Part shown: piece by piece, positions 32,972 through 42,185 of the stretch
Layout of the letters: every line of letters begins with the position of its first letter
Position numbering within the stretch: the stretch's first letter is position 1
Source: UBA10183 sp041653835
GTDB taxonomy: Bacteria > Omnitrophota > Gorgyraeia > Gorgyraeales > Gorgyraeaceae
Direction of reading: 5' to 3'
NCBI GenBank assembly: GCA_041653835.1
Contig: JBAZEP010000004.1
Span: 1-64,000 of the forward strand
DNA length: 64,000 nucleotides
Translations under genes and position numbers: made by a program
The notes under the pieces: generated by a model
Databases searched by the model: none
The model's input: the letters and a program-made list of their open reading frames with translations, nothing else
Told to the model about the DNA's origin: nothing

Positions 32972-33375
32972 TCCGTTTTCTTTATCTTATCCAGTATACC
33001 GTTGACGAATTTGCCGGAATCGACATCGCCATATTTCTTGGCAAGCTCTATCGCCTCGTTTATGGAAACATTCGGAGGTATGTCTTTCCTGAAAACCATC
33101 TCATATACGGACATCCGCATTATATTCTTGTCTATGACAGCCATCCTGGCAATATTCCAGTTATCCGTATATTTAGAAATGATCCCGTCTATCACCGTGA
33201 TATTCCCGCGCGTGCCTTTTACCAATGCTTCGGTAAAATCATGCGTTTCTTTATCCGAACACTCGGGCGCCTTTGACCAGAAATCCTCAAGGCTTGAATC
33301 CACGGATTCCCTGGAGATCTCAATCCTGTAAAGTATCTTAAGCGCGCATTCCCTCGCGAAAGTGCGTTTGCGCAT
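32959..33375 (-). CDS. nusB: Transcription antitermination factor NusB
   Basis: An all-helical RNA-binding factor (138 residues) that acts with S10 on rRNA boxA. It starts RKRTFARECALKILYR and ends INEAIELAKKYGD, VNGILDKIKK, both typical. It stands directly after ribH, 1 bp apart, the common ribH-nusB arrangement of many bacteria. Confidence 0.94.
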   Translation of the reverse strand: MRKRTFARECALKILYRIEISRESVDSSLEDFWSKAPECSDKETHDFTEALVKGTRGNITVIDGIISKYTDNWNIARMAVIDKNIMRMSVYEMVFRKDIPPNVSINEAIELAKKYGDVDSGKFVNGILDKIKKTECEK

Positions 33376-33376
33376 A

Positions 33377-33820
33377 TTAAAGCTCCGCGGCCAGGTTCGC
33401 CATCTCGATCGCAGAACGCGCGGCGTCTCTGCCTTTGTTGCCCTGTTTCGTGCCCGCCCTTTCTATTGCCTGCTCTATAGAATCGGCTGTAATGATCCCG
33501 AATATCGCGGGTATTCCAGTATTCAAGGACACGCTCGCGATGCCCTTGGCTGCTTCGCCCGCGATGTAATCAAAATGAGGCGTCGCTCCTTTTATTATAG
33601 TTCCCAGGCATATCACTGAGTCGTATTTTTTGCTCTTTGCCATGCGGCTTGCCAGGACCGGTATCTCAAACGCGCCAGGCGCCCAGACTACTTCTATATC
33701 GCTCTCTTTCGCTCCATGCCTTATAAGCTCGTCCACGCACCCTTCCAATAACCTTTGGGTAATAAAATCGTTGAACCTGGACGCTATGATGCCGAATTTC
33801 TTTCCTTTCGCCACTAACTC
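33377..33820 (-). CDS. ribH: Lumazine synthase, 5' end lost in assembly gap
   Basis: 6,7-dimethyl-8-ribityllumazine synthase. The visible 148 residues cover nearly all of the protein: FGIIASRFNDFITQRLL, the GAFEIP loop, and the catalytic His region LGTIIKGATPHFDYIAGE. The first ten or so residues and the start codon are in the N run. The continuous frame that joins it to ribBA through the Ns is an artefact. Confidence 0.93.
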   Translation of the reverse strand, partial: ELVAKGKKFGIIASRFNDFITQRLLEGCVDELIRHGAKESDIEVVWAPGAFEIPVLASRMAKSKKYDSVICLGTIIKGATPHFDYIAGEAAKGIASVSLNTGIPAIFGIITADSIEQAIERAGTKQGNKGRDAARSAIEMANLAAEL

Positions 33821-33920
33821 NNNNNNNNNNNNNNNNNNNNNNNNNNNNNNNNNNNNNNNNNNNNNNNNNNNNNNNNNNNNNNNNNNNNNNNNNNNNNNNN
33901 NNNNNNNNNNNNNNNNNNNN
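33821..33920. other. Assembly gap of 100 N
   Basis: A run of exactly 100 Ns, a placeholder length. From family lengths, the missing DNA should hold about 35-40 codons of the ribBA C terminus, a short spacer and about ten codons of ribH, so the true gap is probably 100-200 bp. Confidence 0.98.
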
Positions 33921-35017
33921 AGGCCGTAACCTGATAACCCCACTATCTTACGCGGGTTATTCGTGATGAGCTGGATAGTCTCCAGCCCCAGGTCAGCCAG
34001 TATTTGGGCGCCTATGCCGTAATCCCTCAAGTCAGCCTTAAAGCCGAGTTGTTCATTCGCTTCGACAGTATCAAAACCCCTGTCCTGCAAAGCATAAGCC
34101 TTTATCTTATTCGCGAGCCCTATACCGCGGCCTTCCTGCCTCATATATAAAAGAACGCCTCTTTGTTTTTCTCCAATAAGTTTCAGGCTGTTATGCAGCT
34201 GCTCCCCGCAATCGCATCTTTTGGAGCCGAATATATCCCCTGTGAGGCATTCTGAATGCACACGTACCAGAACATCTTTCTTCCCCTTGACATCACCTTT
34301 TACAAACGCGATATGCTGATATTTGTCGACGGTAGATTCATACAGATACAATTTAAATACGCCGTAATCAGTCGGGATCCGGCTCGAGGCAACGCATGCC
34401 ACGAGTTTCTCGGATCTCCTTCTGTAATTGATGAGGCCCGCTATTGTACATATCTTAAGCTTATGTTTTTTTGAGAACCTTTCCAGGTCTTTCTGTCTCG
34501 CCATAGTGCCGTCATCATTGATTATCTCACAGATGACCCCGGCGGGATAGAGCCCAGCCAGCTTCATAAGGTCAACGCAAGCCTCTGTATGCCCCGCCCT
34601 GGTCAAAACCCCGCCTTCTTTCGCGCGCAAAGGAAATACATGCCCGGGCCGCGCAAGGTCATCGGGTTTCGTGCCGGCTTTTATAAGGGCTTTTATGGTG
34701 ACTGAACGGTCGTGGGCGGAAATACCCGTGGTAGTGCCTTTTTTGGCGTCAACGGAAATAGCCCAAGCTGTCTTGAACGTATCCTGGTTGTCCTCGAACA
34801 TGGGGTGCAGGCCCAGCTCATCCAGTCTGCTGCCTTCCATGGGCATGCACACAAGCCCCCTGGCATGTTTTATTATAAAATTTATCGCGGAAGGCGCGGC
34901 AAAAGAGGCGGCTACGACAAGGTCGCCCTCGTTCTCGCGGTCTTCATCGTCAACCACGATGACCAGCCTTCCTTTTTTTAAATCCCCGATAATTTCCGGT
35001 ATTGTATTGAATTTCAT
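33921..35017 (-). CDS. ribBA: Bifunctional DHBP synthase / GTP cyclohydrolase II, 3' end lost in gap
   Basis: Both entry steps of riboflavin synthesis in one protein. The first 200 residues are 3,4-dihydroxybutanone-phosphate synthase (VVDDEDRENEGDLV, ARPGHVFPLRA, GHTEACVDLMKLAG). The rest is GTP cyclohydrolase II with the zinc cysteines in SECLTGDIFGSKRCDCG and YMRQEGRGIGL. 366 residues are seen before the gap at GLSGYG. ATG at 35017 is the true start, behind GAGG; the frame continues to 35110, but that stretch is the expression platform and aptamer of the FMN riboswitch. Confidence 0.94.
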
Positions 35018-35023
35018 AAAAGC

Positions 35024-35059
35024 CTCTATAAATAAAAGAACCCGAAGATAGTCTTCGGG
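35024..35059 (-). terminator. Terminator hairpin of the FMN riboswitch
   Basis: CCCGAAGA/TCTTCGGG with a 3-nt loop (35041-35059), followed on the minus strand by TTCTTTTATTT, sits between the aptamer and the ribBA start. It is expected to form when FMN is bound. The same TCTTCGGG octamer also opens the aptamer, so alternative pairing is plausible. Confidence 0.78.
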
Positions 35060-35085
35060 CGATAAATACAAAAGATAAACTTTCG

Positions 35086-35250
35086 TCTTCTCCCATCTAG
35101 CCTTTAACAATCGGTCCCGGAATCGCGCCGGGTCTGCCCTCTTTTATGAGAGCTCGCGGACTTTACCCCGCCCTTTCTACTTTAAGATATTCTTTCCAGT
35201 AGAAAGGGCGGGGTTTACCGCCGGTGGGGAATTTCACCCTCTCCCGAAGA
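35086..35250 (-). promoter_or_regulatory. FMN riboswitch (RFN element)
   Basis: The minus strand shows the conserved RFN blocks in order: TCTTCGGGAGAGGGTGAAAT, TCCCCACCGGCGGTAAA, GTCCGCGAGC, GACCCGG, TTCCGGGACCGATTGTTAAA, and the closing GATGGGAGAAGA. It precedes ribBA with a terminator in between, so FMN should switch off the riboflavin operon by premature termination. The optional stem between GGCGGTAAA and GTCCGCGAGC is replaced by a 50-bp palindromic element also found elsewhere in the window. Confidence 0.95.
35165..35214. repeat. 50-bp palindromic element inside the FMN aptamer
   Basis: ACCCCGCCCTTTCTACT (35165-35181) and its exact complement (35198-35214) enclose a 16-nt loop. The core GCCCTTTCTACTTTAA and the loop are shared, including non-paired bases, with the element at 42138-42183, showing common descent. 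Confidence 0.88.
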
Positions 35251-35303
35251 TGGAAAATATTATACCAATTTACGCTTTTTTGTCAACAACTTTAGAAAAC
35301 TTA

Positions 35304-35312
35304 TGATATAAT
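35304..35312 (+). promoter_or_regulatory. Extended -10 promoter of the GGDEF gene
   Basis: TGATATAAT, an extended -10 with a perfect TATAAT hexamer. The ATG is 6 nt downstream at 35319, so the message should be leaderless. No good -35 is found at 16-18 bp; a TTGTCA lies 21 bp upstream. Confidence 0.65.
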
Positions 35313-35318
35313 CAAAAT

Positions 35319-36464
35319 ATGGATACCACGGAGATCAAAACTTACCGGGAAGAATTGGCAAAGGCAAGGGCTGAACTGGAAATGCTCTATGAGATAGGCA
35401 ATGCCATGCGCACTACCCTCAACCTGGAAGAGATCCTTTATATAATACTGACTGCCGCCACCTCCCATTCCGGCCTGAGTTTCAACAGGGCAATGCTTTT
35501 TCTTGTGAACGAAAAAGAAAACCGGCTGGAGGGCAAGATGGGCATAGGGCCTGACAGCGCGGAAGACGCCAGCCAGATATGGTCTTATATAGAAAAGAAT
35601 AAAATAGGGCTTGAGGAGCTTATAGACATAGAGCCGCAGTTCGACCATCTTAAAAGATCAAGGCTCAACCAGACGATAAAGTCCATGAAGATCCCTATCA
35701 GGGAAGACGCGGGCGTAATCGCTCTTACCGCGCTCGAAGGCATGCCCTTTATAATAAATACCCCCGAGGCGAAACAAAAAATGAAAAATGAGGCAGCAAT
35801 ACCCCTGGACCTGGACGAATTCGTAGCCATGCCTTTAAAGGCAAAGGACAAGGTAATAGGCGTCCTTATCGCCGATAACAGGTTCAATAGAAAAGCTATA
35901 ACTACCGACCACGTGCGTATGCTCACGATGTTCGCGAACCAGGCAGGGCTCGCGATCGAGAATTCCAGGCTTTATGAGCAGACTGTCGTGCTTTCTAACT
36001 CCGATTCCCTGACAGGGCTCTGGCATCACGGATATTTCCAGTACCTGTTATCGGAGGAGATAAACAGGTCTGTTTCCGCAAAAAGCTATTTCGCCCTCCT
36101 TATGATAGACATAGACGACTTTAAAATGTTTAACGATACCAACGGCCATCCAGCCGGGGACGCGCTCTTAAGGGAGATATCCAGGATATTGAAGGATGTT
36201 TCGAGAAAAATAGATACTGTAAGCCGTTACGGCGGCGAGGAATTCACGGTAATACTGCCTCTCACAAAGAAACAGGAGGCCCTTATACTTGCCGAACGCA
36301 TAAGAAAAACCGTTGAAACAAGCCCTACCCTCAGGAATATAACCGTCAGTATAGGCGTAGCGTCTTTCCCCGAAGACGCCGATACAAAAGAAGAATTAAT
36401 AGCCAAAGCGGACAAGGCGCTCTACGGGGCCAAAAAAAGCGGCAAGAATAAGATCTGCAGTTAA
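35319..36464 (+). CDS. GAF-GGDEF diguanylate cyclase
   Basis: Makes cyclic di-GMP from two GTP. 381 residues: a short helix, a GAF-like sensor domain (about 25-215, AIENSRLYEQ at its end), then the GGDEF domain with DSLTGLWHHGYFQ and active-site GGEEF at 305-309. The inhibitory I-site RKID (296-299) lies exactly five residues before it, so product inhibition is likely. There is no EAL domain and no membrane segment. The GAF ligand is unknown. It is convergent with smc, the two stops sharing one TTAA. Confidence 0.93.
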   Translation: MDTTEIKTYREELAKARAELEMLYEIGNAMRTTLNLEEILYIILTAATSHSGLSFNRAMLFLVNEKENRLEGKMGIGPDSAEDASQIWSYIEKNKIGLEELIDIEPQFDHLKRSRLNQTIKSMKIPIREDAGVIALTALEGMPFIINTPEAKQKMKNEAAIPLDLDEFVAMPLKAKDKVIGVLIADNRFNRKAITTDHVRMLTMFANQAGLAIENSRLYEQTVVLSNSDSLTGLWHHGYFQYLLSEEINRSVSAKSYFALLMIDIDDFKMFNDTNGHPAGDALLREISRILKDVSRKIDTVSRYGGEEFTVILPLTKKQEALILAERIRKTVETSPTLRNITVSIGVASFPEDADTKEELIAKADKALYGAKKSGKNKICS

Positions 36465-39400
36465 GCGGTTTCCACAGCTTCCTGTTTTTTCGAGTCTGAG
36501 AATTTTACCGAGACAACCTTTGACACACCGGACTGCTGCATGGTGATGCCGTACATCACATCGGCCTTATCAATGGTCTTTTTATTGTGGGTTATTACTA
36601 TGAACTGTGACGTGTTGGTAAACATGTCGAGGCTTCTTGAAAACCTATCCACGTTCGATTCGTCGAGAGGCGCGTCTATCTCGTCCAGTACGCAGAACGG
36701 GCTGGGTTTTACCTTGAATATGGCGAATATGAGGGCTACCGCGGTAAGCGCCTTCTCTCCTCCAGAAAGGAGCGACACGTTCTGAAGCCTTTTGCCGGGA
36801 GGCCTGGCGACTATCTCTATCCCGCATTCAAGCACGTTGCCGTCATCCAGGAGAATAAGTTCTCCGTCCCCTCCTCCGAAAAGCATCTTGAAAAAATTCC
36901 TGAACTCCACCTGTATACTCTTGAATGTCTCAACAAAAAGTTCTTTCGTGGTCTTGTTTATTTTAGTGATCGCCTCCATGAGGCTTTCTTTCGCCTTCAA
37001 TAAGTCGTCTCTCTGTGTGGTCAAAAATACGAACCTGTCCTGCAGTTCCTTGTTCTCCTCTATAGCCACCAGATTTACCGCGCCCATCGAATCCAGCTGT
37101 TCTCTCATCGCATCCACGTTATTTTTCAGGCTGTCTTTGTCTATCGCCTGCCAGTTTTCCTCGAGCGGGAATTCCTCGAGTTCGGACTTATAAACATCTC
37201 TTATGCGCTGTGTAAGGTTCCCTATACCGTAACCTACCTCGGCTTTTTGCAAATCCACCGAATGCGTGCTCGACCGTATTTCGTTTATGCGGTCCTCTAT
37301 TTCCCTGAACTTGGCCTCATAAGACGCCGCCTTCGCTGTTATTTCCGCGTACACGCTCTCCACCCCCGTAAGCTCATTAGTCTTTACAGCGGCTTCTTCG
37401 GACAGGGAAACTATGTTCTGCTCAAGTTCTTTTATCTCCGCGCTTAGCTCTTCGGTCTTCGCCGCGGAATTATTTATCTCGAGTTTCCTGGATTCCACAT
37501 TGTTCTTGGCGTCGCGGAGGGATGACTCGAGTATGTTCAATGTACCTGCCAGCCCTTCTTTTTTGCTTTCAAGGGAACCAAGCTCTGTCCTGGCCTCGGC
37601 GATCTCCACCAGGAGCCGTTCTTTTTCCTTGGCGCATTCCATTATAGCGGTTTCGCTCGCGCGGATCCTTTCTTCGTTGGCCTTGTTCTCATTCTCAAGC
37701 TGTGTAAGCGTTTTAATGGAAGCCTCTTCTTCCTGTTTCAAGGTAAATATCTCGGAATTCACTTCTTCTATTTCCAGGTCCATCAGGGATATCTCATCTC
37801 CTACGCCTTTTATGTTTTCTTCCAGGTTGGATTTGGCCGCGGATGCATTGGCAAAGAGTATATCTTTCTCGCCTATCGCGGCTGTGAGCGACTCCAGCCT
37901 GGTTTTCAAGTCAGCCTCTTCTTTTTCCTTAGAGAGTTTTTCTTCCTCAAGCTTACCGGAGCGCGTTTCCAGGACGCTTATCGCCTGGCGTATCTCATTT
38001 ATCCTGGCATCTCTGTTTATAAGCCCGAGTTCTTCTTTCTTGAAGCTTCCGCCCGTTATAAATCCGCTCTCTATGATCTCGCCTGACAGCGTAACAAACC
38101 TTTTTCTTCCGGCAGCCCTGTTTTCGTCCAGTAGCGCCCTCGCGTCCTTGAGTTCGTTCACTATAAAAATGCCTTTCAATATATGCTTCAATATGCCTTT
38201 ATAAGGATCAGCGGTATCCACGAAATCCTCTGCCCTGCCTATGACACGGCTGTCGTTTATGGCCCCCGGGTCTTCCTGTCCGGCGTCCGCAGGATTAAAA
38301 TGCCCCGGATATATAAATAACGCCTTGCCGCATGACTGCTCCTTAAGATACGCTATTGCCCTGTCCACGGATCCTATATTGTCCACTACTATACCCTGGA
38401 GGTATTCGGACATCACCGCCTCTATCGCGGTCTCATAACCTTTTTTGACAGTTAAAAGATTGGCGAGGCAATCCTTTACGCCTTCTATCCTGGACTCGCT
38501 TCCGAGTATTGCCTTTACGCCGGCTGAAAAACCCTCATATTTAAGCCTTGCTTCTTCCAGAAGCTCCAGTTTGGATCTGCTGGACGCGAGATGTGTCTGT
38601 ATTTCCTTGGATTCTTCGGTAAGCGCGTCTATACTTGCCTGTACGCCGGAAACAGAAGCGGCTGCGGTCTCCCTCTCCGCCTTAAGGCCGGCGGATTCTT
38701 TTTCGATCGCCGCTATCTCCTCCATTGCCTCGTTCAGTCTCGAGCGCAGGTTATCCCTTTCTTCCAAAATAGCGGATTTCTCCGACTCGAGCCTTTTGAG
38801 CCTGGCGCCATGGGTTGAGATAGTGGCTGATATCTTTGCCGCCTGGTTTCTCAGCTTCGCCTGCCTCGAGACGATATCCATGATATTCGCTTTTGAGGTG
38901 GAAAGTGTTGTCTCGCTTGTTTTTATTATCAGGGATATCTCCCCGAATCTTTTCTCTTTTTCCGCGGCCCTGCCTAACCTCTCGTTGTCCTCTTTTTCCA
39001 GGACCGATATTTTTTCCCTGAGATTCGCTATCTCCTTTTCCTGGGCGACAAGTATGTCCTCGGCATTTTTTATCTCCGCCTCGAGGCTGGAACGGCGTTT
39101 TATCAGCTCTTCCACCCTCTCTTTATCCATAGATATCTTATCCGCGGCCTTTGAGGCGTTGGAATTAAGCTCCACTATCCCGGACTTCAATTCTATCCTT
39201 TTTGTCTCCACCGTCGAGCGTTCGCCGGTCAACACCGACAGTTCCTGCGATAACCTGTTTAACTCGGTATTCAATTCCGCTTCTTTTTGCTTCAGTTCGT
39301 TTATATTGACTTCCGAATTCACGTTCCTGCTTTTCAATATCTCCAGCTCTATCCTTGAAAGTTTCATCTCGACTGATTTCAGTTCTTCGTAACGCTCTTT

Positions 39401-40045
39401 GTAGCGCTCCGCTTTCTTTGCCTGGCGCTCAATGGAATTGATCTGGCGTTTTACCTCCACTATTATGTCATTTATCCTCAACAGATTCTGCTCGGTCTCT
39501 TCCAGCTTCCTCAGCGCCTCTTTCTTTTTCGCCTTATATTTCGTTATGCCGCTCGCTTCCTCGAAAACCTCGCGCCTTTCTTCTGGCTTGGAACTCAGCA
39601 CCTGGTCTATCTTGCCCTGCTCGATAAGCGAATAAGCGCTGGTGCCTATGCCGGTACCCATGAAAAGTTCATTGATATCCTTGAGCCGCACCGGGGTCTT
39701 GTTCAAAAGATATTCGCTCTCGCCCGAGCGGTACAAACGCCTCGTGACCGTAACCTCGTCATATTCTATGGGGAGCATCCTGTCCTGATTGGAGAGAGTA
39801 AGAGAAACTTCTGCGAAACTTACGGGTTCCTTGCCGTCTGTCCCGTTAAAGATAACGTCTTCCATCTTGCCGCCGCGCAAGACCTTGGCGGACTGTTCGC
39901 CCAGGGCCCATTTTATCGAATCGGCTATATTGGACTTGCCGCAGCCGTTCGGGCCTACGACAGCGGTAATGCCGGGCTCGAAGTCAAGCCGGGTCTTGTC
40001 CGCGAAGGATTTGAAACCGAATAATTCCAGGGATTTGAAATACAT
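36461..40045 (-). CDS. smc: Chromosome segregation ATPase SMC
   Basis: A condensin ATPase of 1194 residues, the normal SMC size. The N-terminal head has Walker A GPNGCGKSNIADSIKWALGE. Long coiled coils flank a hinge at about 510-670 (YLQGIVVDNIGSVDRAI, SGEIIESGFITGG). The C-terminal head has the signature LLSGGEKALTA and Walker B FCVLDEIDAPLDE. It acts on the nucleoid with ScpA/ScpB, which are not in the window. It follows etfA after 6 bp. Confidence 0.97.
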   Translation of the reverse strand: MYFKSLELFGFKSFADKTRLDFEPGITAVVGPNGCGKSNIADSIKWALGEQSAKVLRGGKMEDVIFNGTDGKEPVSFAEVSLTLSNQDRMLPIEYDEVTVTRRLYRSGESEYLLNKTPVRLKDINELFMGTGIGTSAYSLIEQGKIDQVLSSKPEERREVFEEASGITKYKAKKKEALRKLEETEQNLLRINDIIVEVKRQINSIERQAKKAERYKERYEELKSVEMKLSRIELEILKSRNVNSEVNINELKQKEAELNTELNRLSQELSVLTGERSTVETKRIELKSGIVELNSNASKAADKISMDKERVEELIKRRSSLEAEIKNAEDILVAQEKEIANLREKISVLEKEDNERLGRAAEKEKRFGEISLIIKTSETTLSTSKANIMDIVSRQAKLRNQAAKISATISTHGARLKRLESEKSAILEERDNLRSRLNEAMEEIAAIEKESAGLKAERETAAASVSGVQASIDALTEESKEIQTHLASSRSKLELLEEARLKYEGFSAGVKAILGSESRIEGVKDCLANLLTVKKGYETAIEAVMSEYLQGIVVDNIGSVDRAIAYLKEQSCGKALFIYPGHFNPADAGQEDPGAINDSRVIGRAEDFVDTADPYKGILKHILKGIFIVNELKDARALLDENRAAGRKRFVTLSGEIIESGFITGGSFKKEELGLINRDARINEIRQAISVLETRSGKLEEEKLSKEKEEADLKTRLESLTAAIGEKDILFANASAAKSNLEENIKGVGDEISLMDLEIEEVNSEIFTLKQEEEASIKTLTQLENENKANEERIRASETAIMECAKEKERLLVEIAEARTELGSLESKKEGLAGTLNILESSLRDAKNNVESRKLEINNSAAKTEELSAEIKELEQNIVSLSEEAAVKTNELTGVESVYAEITAKAASYEAKFREIEDRINEIRSSTHSVDLQKAEVGYGIGNLTQRIRDVYKSELEEFPLEENWQAIDKDSLKNNVDAMREQLDSMGAVNLVAIEENKELQDRFVFLTTQRDDLLKAKESLMEAITKINKTTKELFVETFKSIQVEFRNFFKMLFGGGDGELILLDDGNVLECGIEIVARPPGKRLQNVSLLSGGEKALTAVALIFAIFKVKPSPFCVLDEIDAPLDESNVDRFSRSLDMFTNTSQFIVITHNKKTIDKADVMYGITMQQSGVSKVVSVKFSDSKKQEAVETA

Positions 40046-40051
40046 AATCTC

Positions 40052-41260
40052 CTATTTTTTCAAAATTTCTTTAAACCTCGCCGTTAATTCCGGCAATATC
40101 TCGAACAGATCACCTACTATCCCGTACGTCGCCACAGTGAATATAGGCGCGTGAGGGTCTTTATTTATCGCCACGATTATGTCCGAAGACTGCATGCCGA
40201 CAAGGTGCTGTATCTGGCCTGATATGCCGCACGCTATGTATATCTTCGGGCACACTGTCTTTCCTGTCTGGCCGACCTGGTGGGAGTATGTTTTCCATCC
40301 GCTGTCAACCGCGGCGCGGGACGCGCCCACCGCCCCTCCCAGCACCTTTGCCAGGCCTTCTATGAGTTTGAAATTATCCGGGGATTGCATGCCTCTTCCG
40401 CCGGACACGATAACATTCGCCTCTGTCAAATTGACTGTTTCTTCTATCTCCTCCACTATATCGAGGAGCGCGGTCCTTGAGGAATATACCTGGCTGTCGT
40501 AACTCTTTTCTATGATCTTTCCCTTGCGGTGCTTGTCCTCGGACGCTTCTTTCATGACCTTATGCCTTACAGTCGACATCTGAGGCCTGTGATTTGGACA
40601 GATAATGGTAGCCATGATATTGCCGCCGAACGCGGGCCTTGTCTGCAGTAAAAGCCTTTCTTTCTTGTCTATATCAAGGCCTGTGCAATCCGCTGTAAGG
40701 CCGGCATGCACGCCTATCGCGACCCGCGATATCAATGACCTGCCCATCGATGTGGCGCCGCAAAGCACTATCTCGGGCTTAAACTCGTTTATCAAATGTA
40801 TCATTACCTTCGCGTAAGGTTCGTCCTGGTAATGCTTCAGCGCGTTCGAATCCACAAGATAAACCTTGTTCGCGCCCCTATGGATGACCTTCTGTGCCTC
40901 TTCCCTGATATTCTCACCCAAAAGCACCCCGCATAGTTCGACCCCGAGCGTATCAGCAAGCTCCCGCCCTCTGCCCAGGAGTTCATACGCGACACTCTGG
41001 ACAACGCCTTTTTTCTGTTCGCAGAATACCCATACATCTTTATATTCGCCGAATTTTTTCGGAAATGGTATATCGGTAGGACTGAGTTTCATAAGCACGA
41101 TGGCGTCGAACTTGCATGACTCTATACATGCCCCGCACAAGGTGCATTTATCGAGATCTATAACTGCCTTCTTATTTGTTACCTCAATGGCGCCGAACGG
41201 ACAGGACTTCACACATAGCTTGCACCCGACGCATTTCTCGGTAATTACCTTTATCGACAT
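40052..41260 (-). CDS. etfA: Electron-transfer flavoprotein alpha with N-terminal ferredoxin domain
   Basis: 402 residues. The first 60 form a two-cluster ferredoxin: CVGCKLCVKSCPFGAI and CTLCGACIESCKFDAI (eight cysteines). Then an EtfA/FixB body, ending with the FAD-binding domain: VVSGGRGMQSPDNF, GASRAAVDSGW, HQVGQTGKTVCPKIYIA. Ferredoxin-fused EtfA is known from CarE of the caffeyl-CoA reductase complex and some FixB proteins, where electrons are bifurcated or passed to a second acceptor. The gene follows etfB and an acyl-CoA dehydrogenase. Cytoplasmic. Confidence 0.92.
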   Translation of the reverse strand: MSIKVITEKCVGCKLCVKSCPFGAIEVTNKKAVIDLDKCTLCGACIESCKFDAIVLMKLSPTDIPFPKKFGEYKDVWVFCEQKKGVVQSVAYELLGRGRELADTLGVELCGVLLGENIREEAQKVIHRGANKVYLVDSNALKHYQDEPYAKVMIHLINEFKPEIVLCGATSMGRSLISRVAIGVHAGLTADCTGLDIDKKERLLLQTRPAFGGNIMATIICPNHRPQMSTVRHKVMKEASEDKHRKGKIIEKSYDSQVYSSRTALLDIVEEIEETVNLTEANVIVSGGRGMQSPDNFKLIEGLAKVLGGAVGASRAAVDSGWKTYSHQVGQTGKTVCPKIYIACGISGQIQHLVGMQSSDIIVAINKDPHAPIFTVATYGIVGDLFEILPELTARFKEILKK

Positions 41261-41275
41261 CTAATTTCCCTTCCT

Positions 41276-41310
41276 AATGTTACATTGTGACACTGTCAGA
41301 ATGTAACATT
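41276..41310. repeat. 35-bp palindrome with GACA-C-TGTC centre (family P39)
   Basis: Arms AATGTTACATT/AATGTAACATT around GTGACACTGTCAG. It is identical to the copy at 16243 except for two bases flanking the core. It lies between etfA and etfB. Confidence 0.86.
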
Positions 41311-41328
41311 GCACGGTCAGCCTTTAAG

Positions 41329-42111
41329 CTAACAGATCTCGTTCTTTAATAGCCCCGCTAATTTGCCGCAGACATCCTTTGCTTCACCTTCTAAAATCTG
41401 GCCGCCTTTTCTCGGAGGCGGCGTAAATATTTTTACGACCTTTGTGGGAGAGCCTTTAAGCCCCAGTAAATCAGGGTCCGCGTCAAGGTCTTTTGCCTCG
41501 AGTTTTTTGATCTCTATTTTTTTAGCCCTCATCTTGCCCTTCAAAGACGGAAGCCTCGGCTCGTTTATTTCCTTGACCACCGTTATCAGGCAGGGTAAAG
41601 GCGATTCGACTATATCATAGCCTTCTTCAGTCATCCTGTCCGCGCGCACGATAGAATCCTTGATGTCTTCTATCTTTTTTACAAAGGTTATCTGCGGGAT
41701 ATCGAGAAATGCCGCGATCCCGGGGCCGACCTGCGCGGTATCCCCGTCTATCGCTTGTTTCCCGCATATGACCATATCGAATTTACCTGTTTTCAGTATA
41801 GCCCTGGAAAGCGTATAACTCGTCGCCCATGTATCACTGCCGGCGAATGCCCTGTCCGAAACCAGCACCGCTTCGTCCGCGCCAAGCGATATTGCCTCGC
41901 GCAGCGCCTCTTCCGCCTGGGGCGGACCCATTGTTATTACGGTTACCATCCCTCCGAATTTTTCCTTAAGCCTCACTGCCTCTTCGATGGCGTACATATC
42001 AAAAGGATTTACAATACTCTGGACACCTGACCGCACAAGGGTGTTTGTTTCAGGGTCTATCCTGACATTCGTGGTATCAGGTACCTGTTTTATGCATACA
42101 ATGATGTTCAC
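41329..42111 (-). CDS. etfB: Electron-transfer flavoprotein beta
   Basis: 260 residues, EtfB/FixA family: MNIIVCIKQVPDT at the N terminus, AIEEAVRLKEKFGG, and the AMP/FAD loop VICGKQAIDGDTAQVGP. The start is GTG at 42111 behind AGGA. It is coupled with the ferredoxin-type EtfA downstream and an acyl-CoA dehydrogenase upstream, so the three probably form one complex. Whether it binds a bifurcating second FAD cannot be decided by eye. Confidence 0.93.
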   Translation of the reverse strand: MNIIVCIKQVPDTTNVRIDPETNTLVRSGVQSIVNPFDMYAIEEAVRLKEKFGGMVTVITMGPPQAEEALREAISLGADEAVLVSDRAFAGSDTWATSYTLSRAILKTGKFDMVICGKQAIDGDTAQVGPGIAAFLDIPQITFVKKIEDIKDSIVRADRMTEEGYDIVESPLPCLITVVKEINEPRLPSLKGKMRAKKIEIKKLEAKDLDADPDLLGLKGSPTKVVKIFTPPPRKGGQILEGEAKDVCGKLAGLLKNEIC

Positions 42112-42137
42112 CAGGCTATCCTTTCTTGCTTATATAT

Positions 42138-42183
42138 CCAGCCCTTTCTACTTTAAAATATTATTTCCGGCAGAAAGGGCTGG
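42138..42183. repeat. 46-bp palindromic element of the GCCCTTTCT family
   Basis: CCAGCCCTTTCT (42138-42149) pairs with AGAAAGGGCTGG (42172-42183). The loop ACTTTAAAATATT and following bases resemble the loop of the element in the FMN riboswitch. It fills the gap between the acyl-CoA dehydrogenase and etfB. Confidence 0.85.
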
Positions 42184-42185
42184 GT

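Noticed and set aside
33377..35110. Single 577-residue ribBA-ribH fusion starting at 35110
   Set aside because: The frame crosses 100 Ns, and its first 31 codons lie in the FMN riboswitch and terminator; the true ribBA start is ATG at 35017.
38445..39392. Long plus-strand frame opposite smc
   Set aside because: Serine/leucine-rich translation is the complement of the coiled-coil codons of smc; no start signal or domain.
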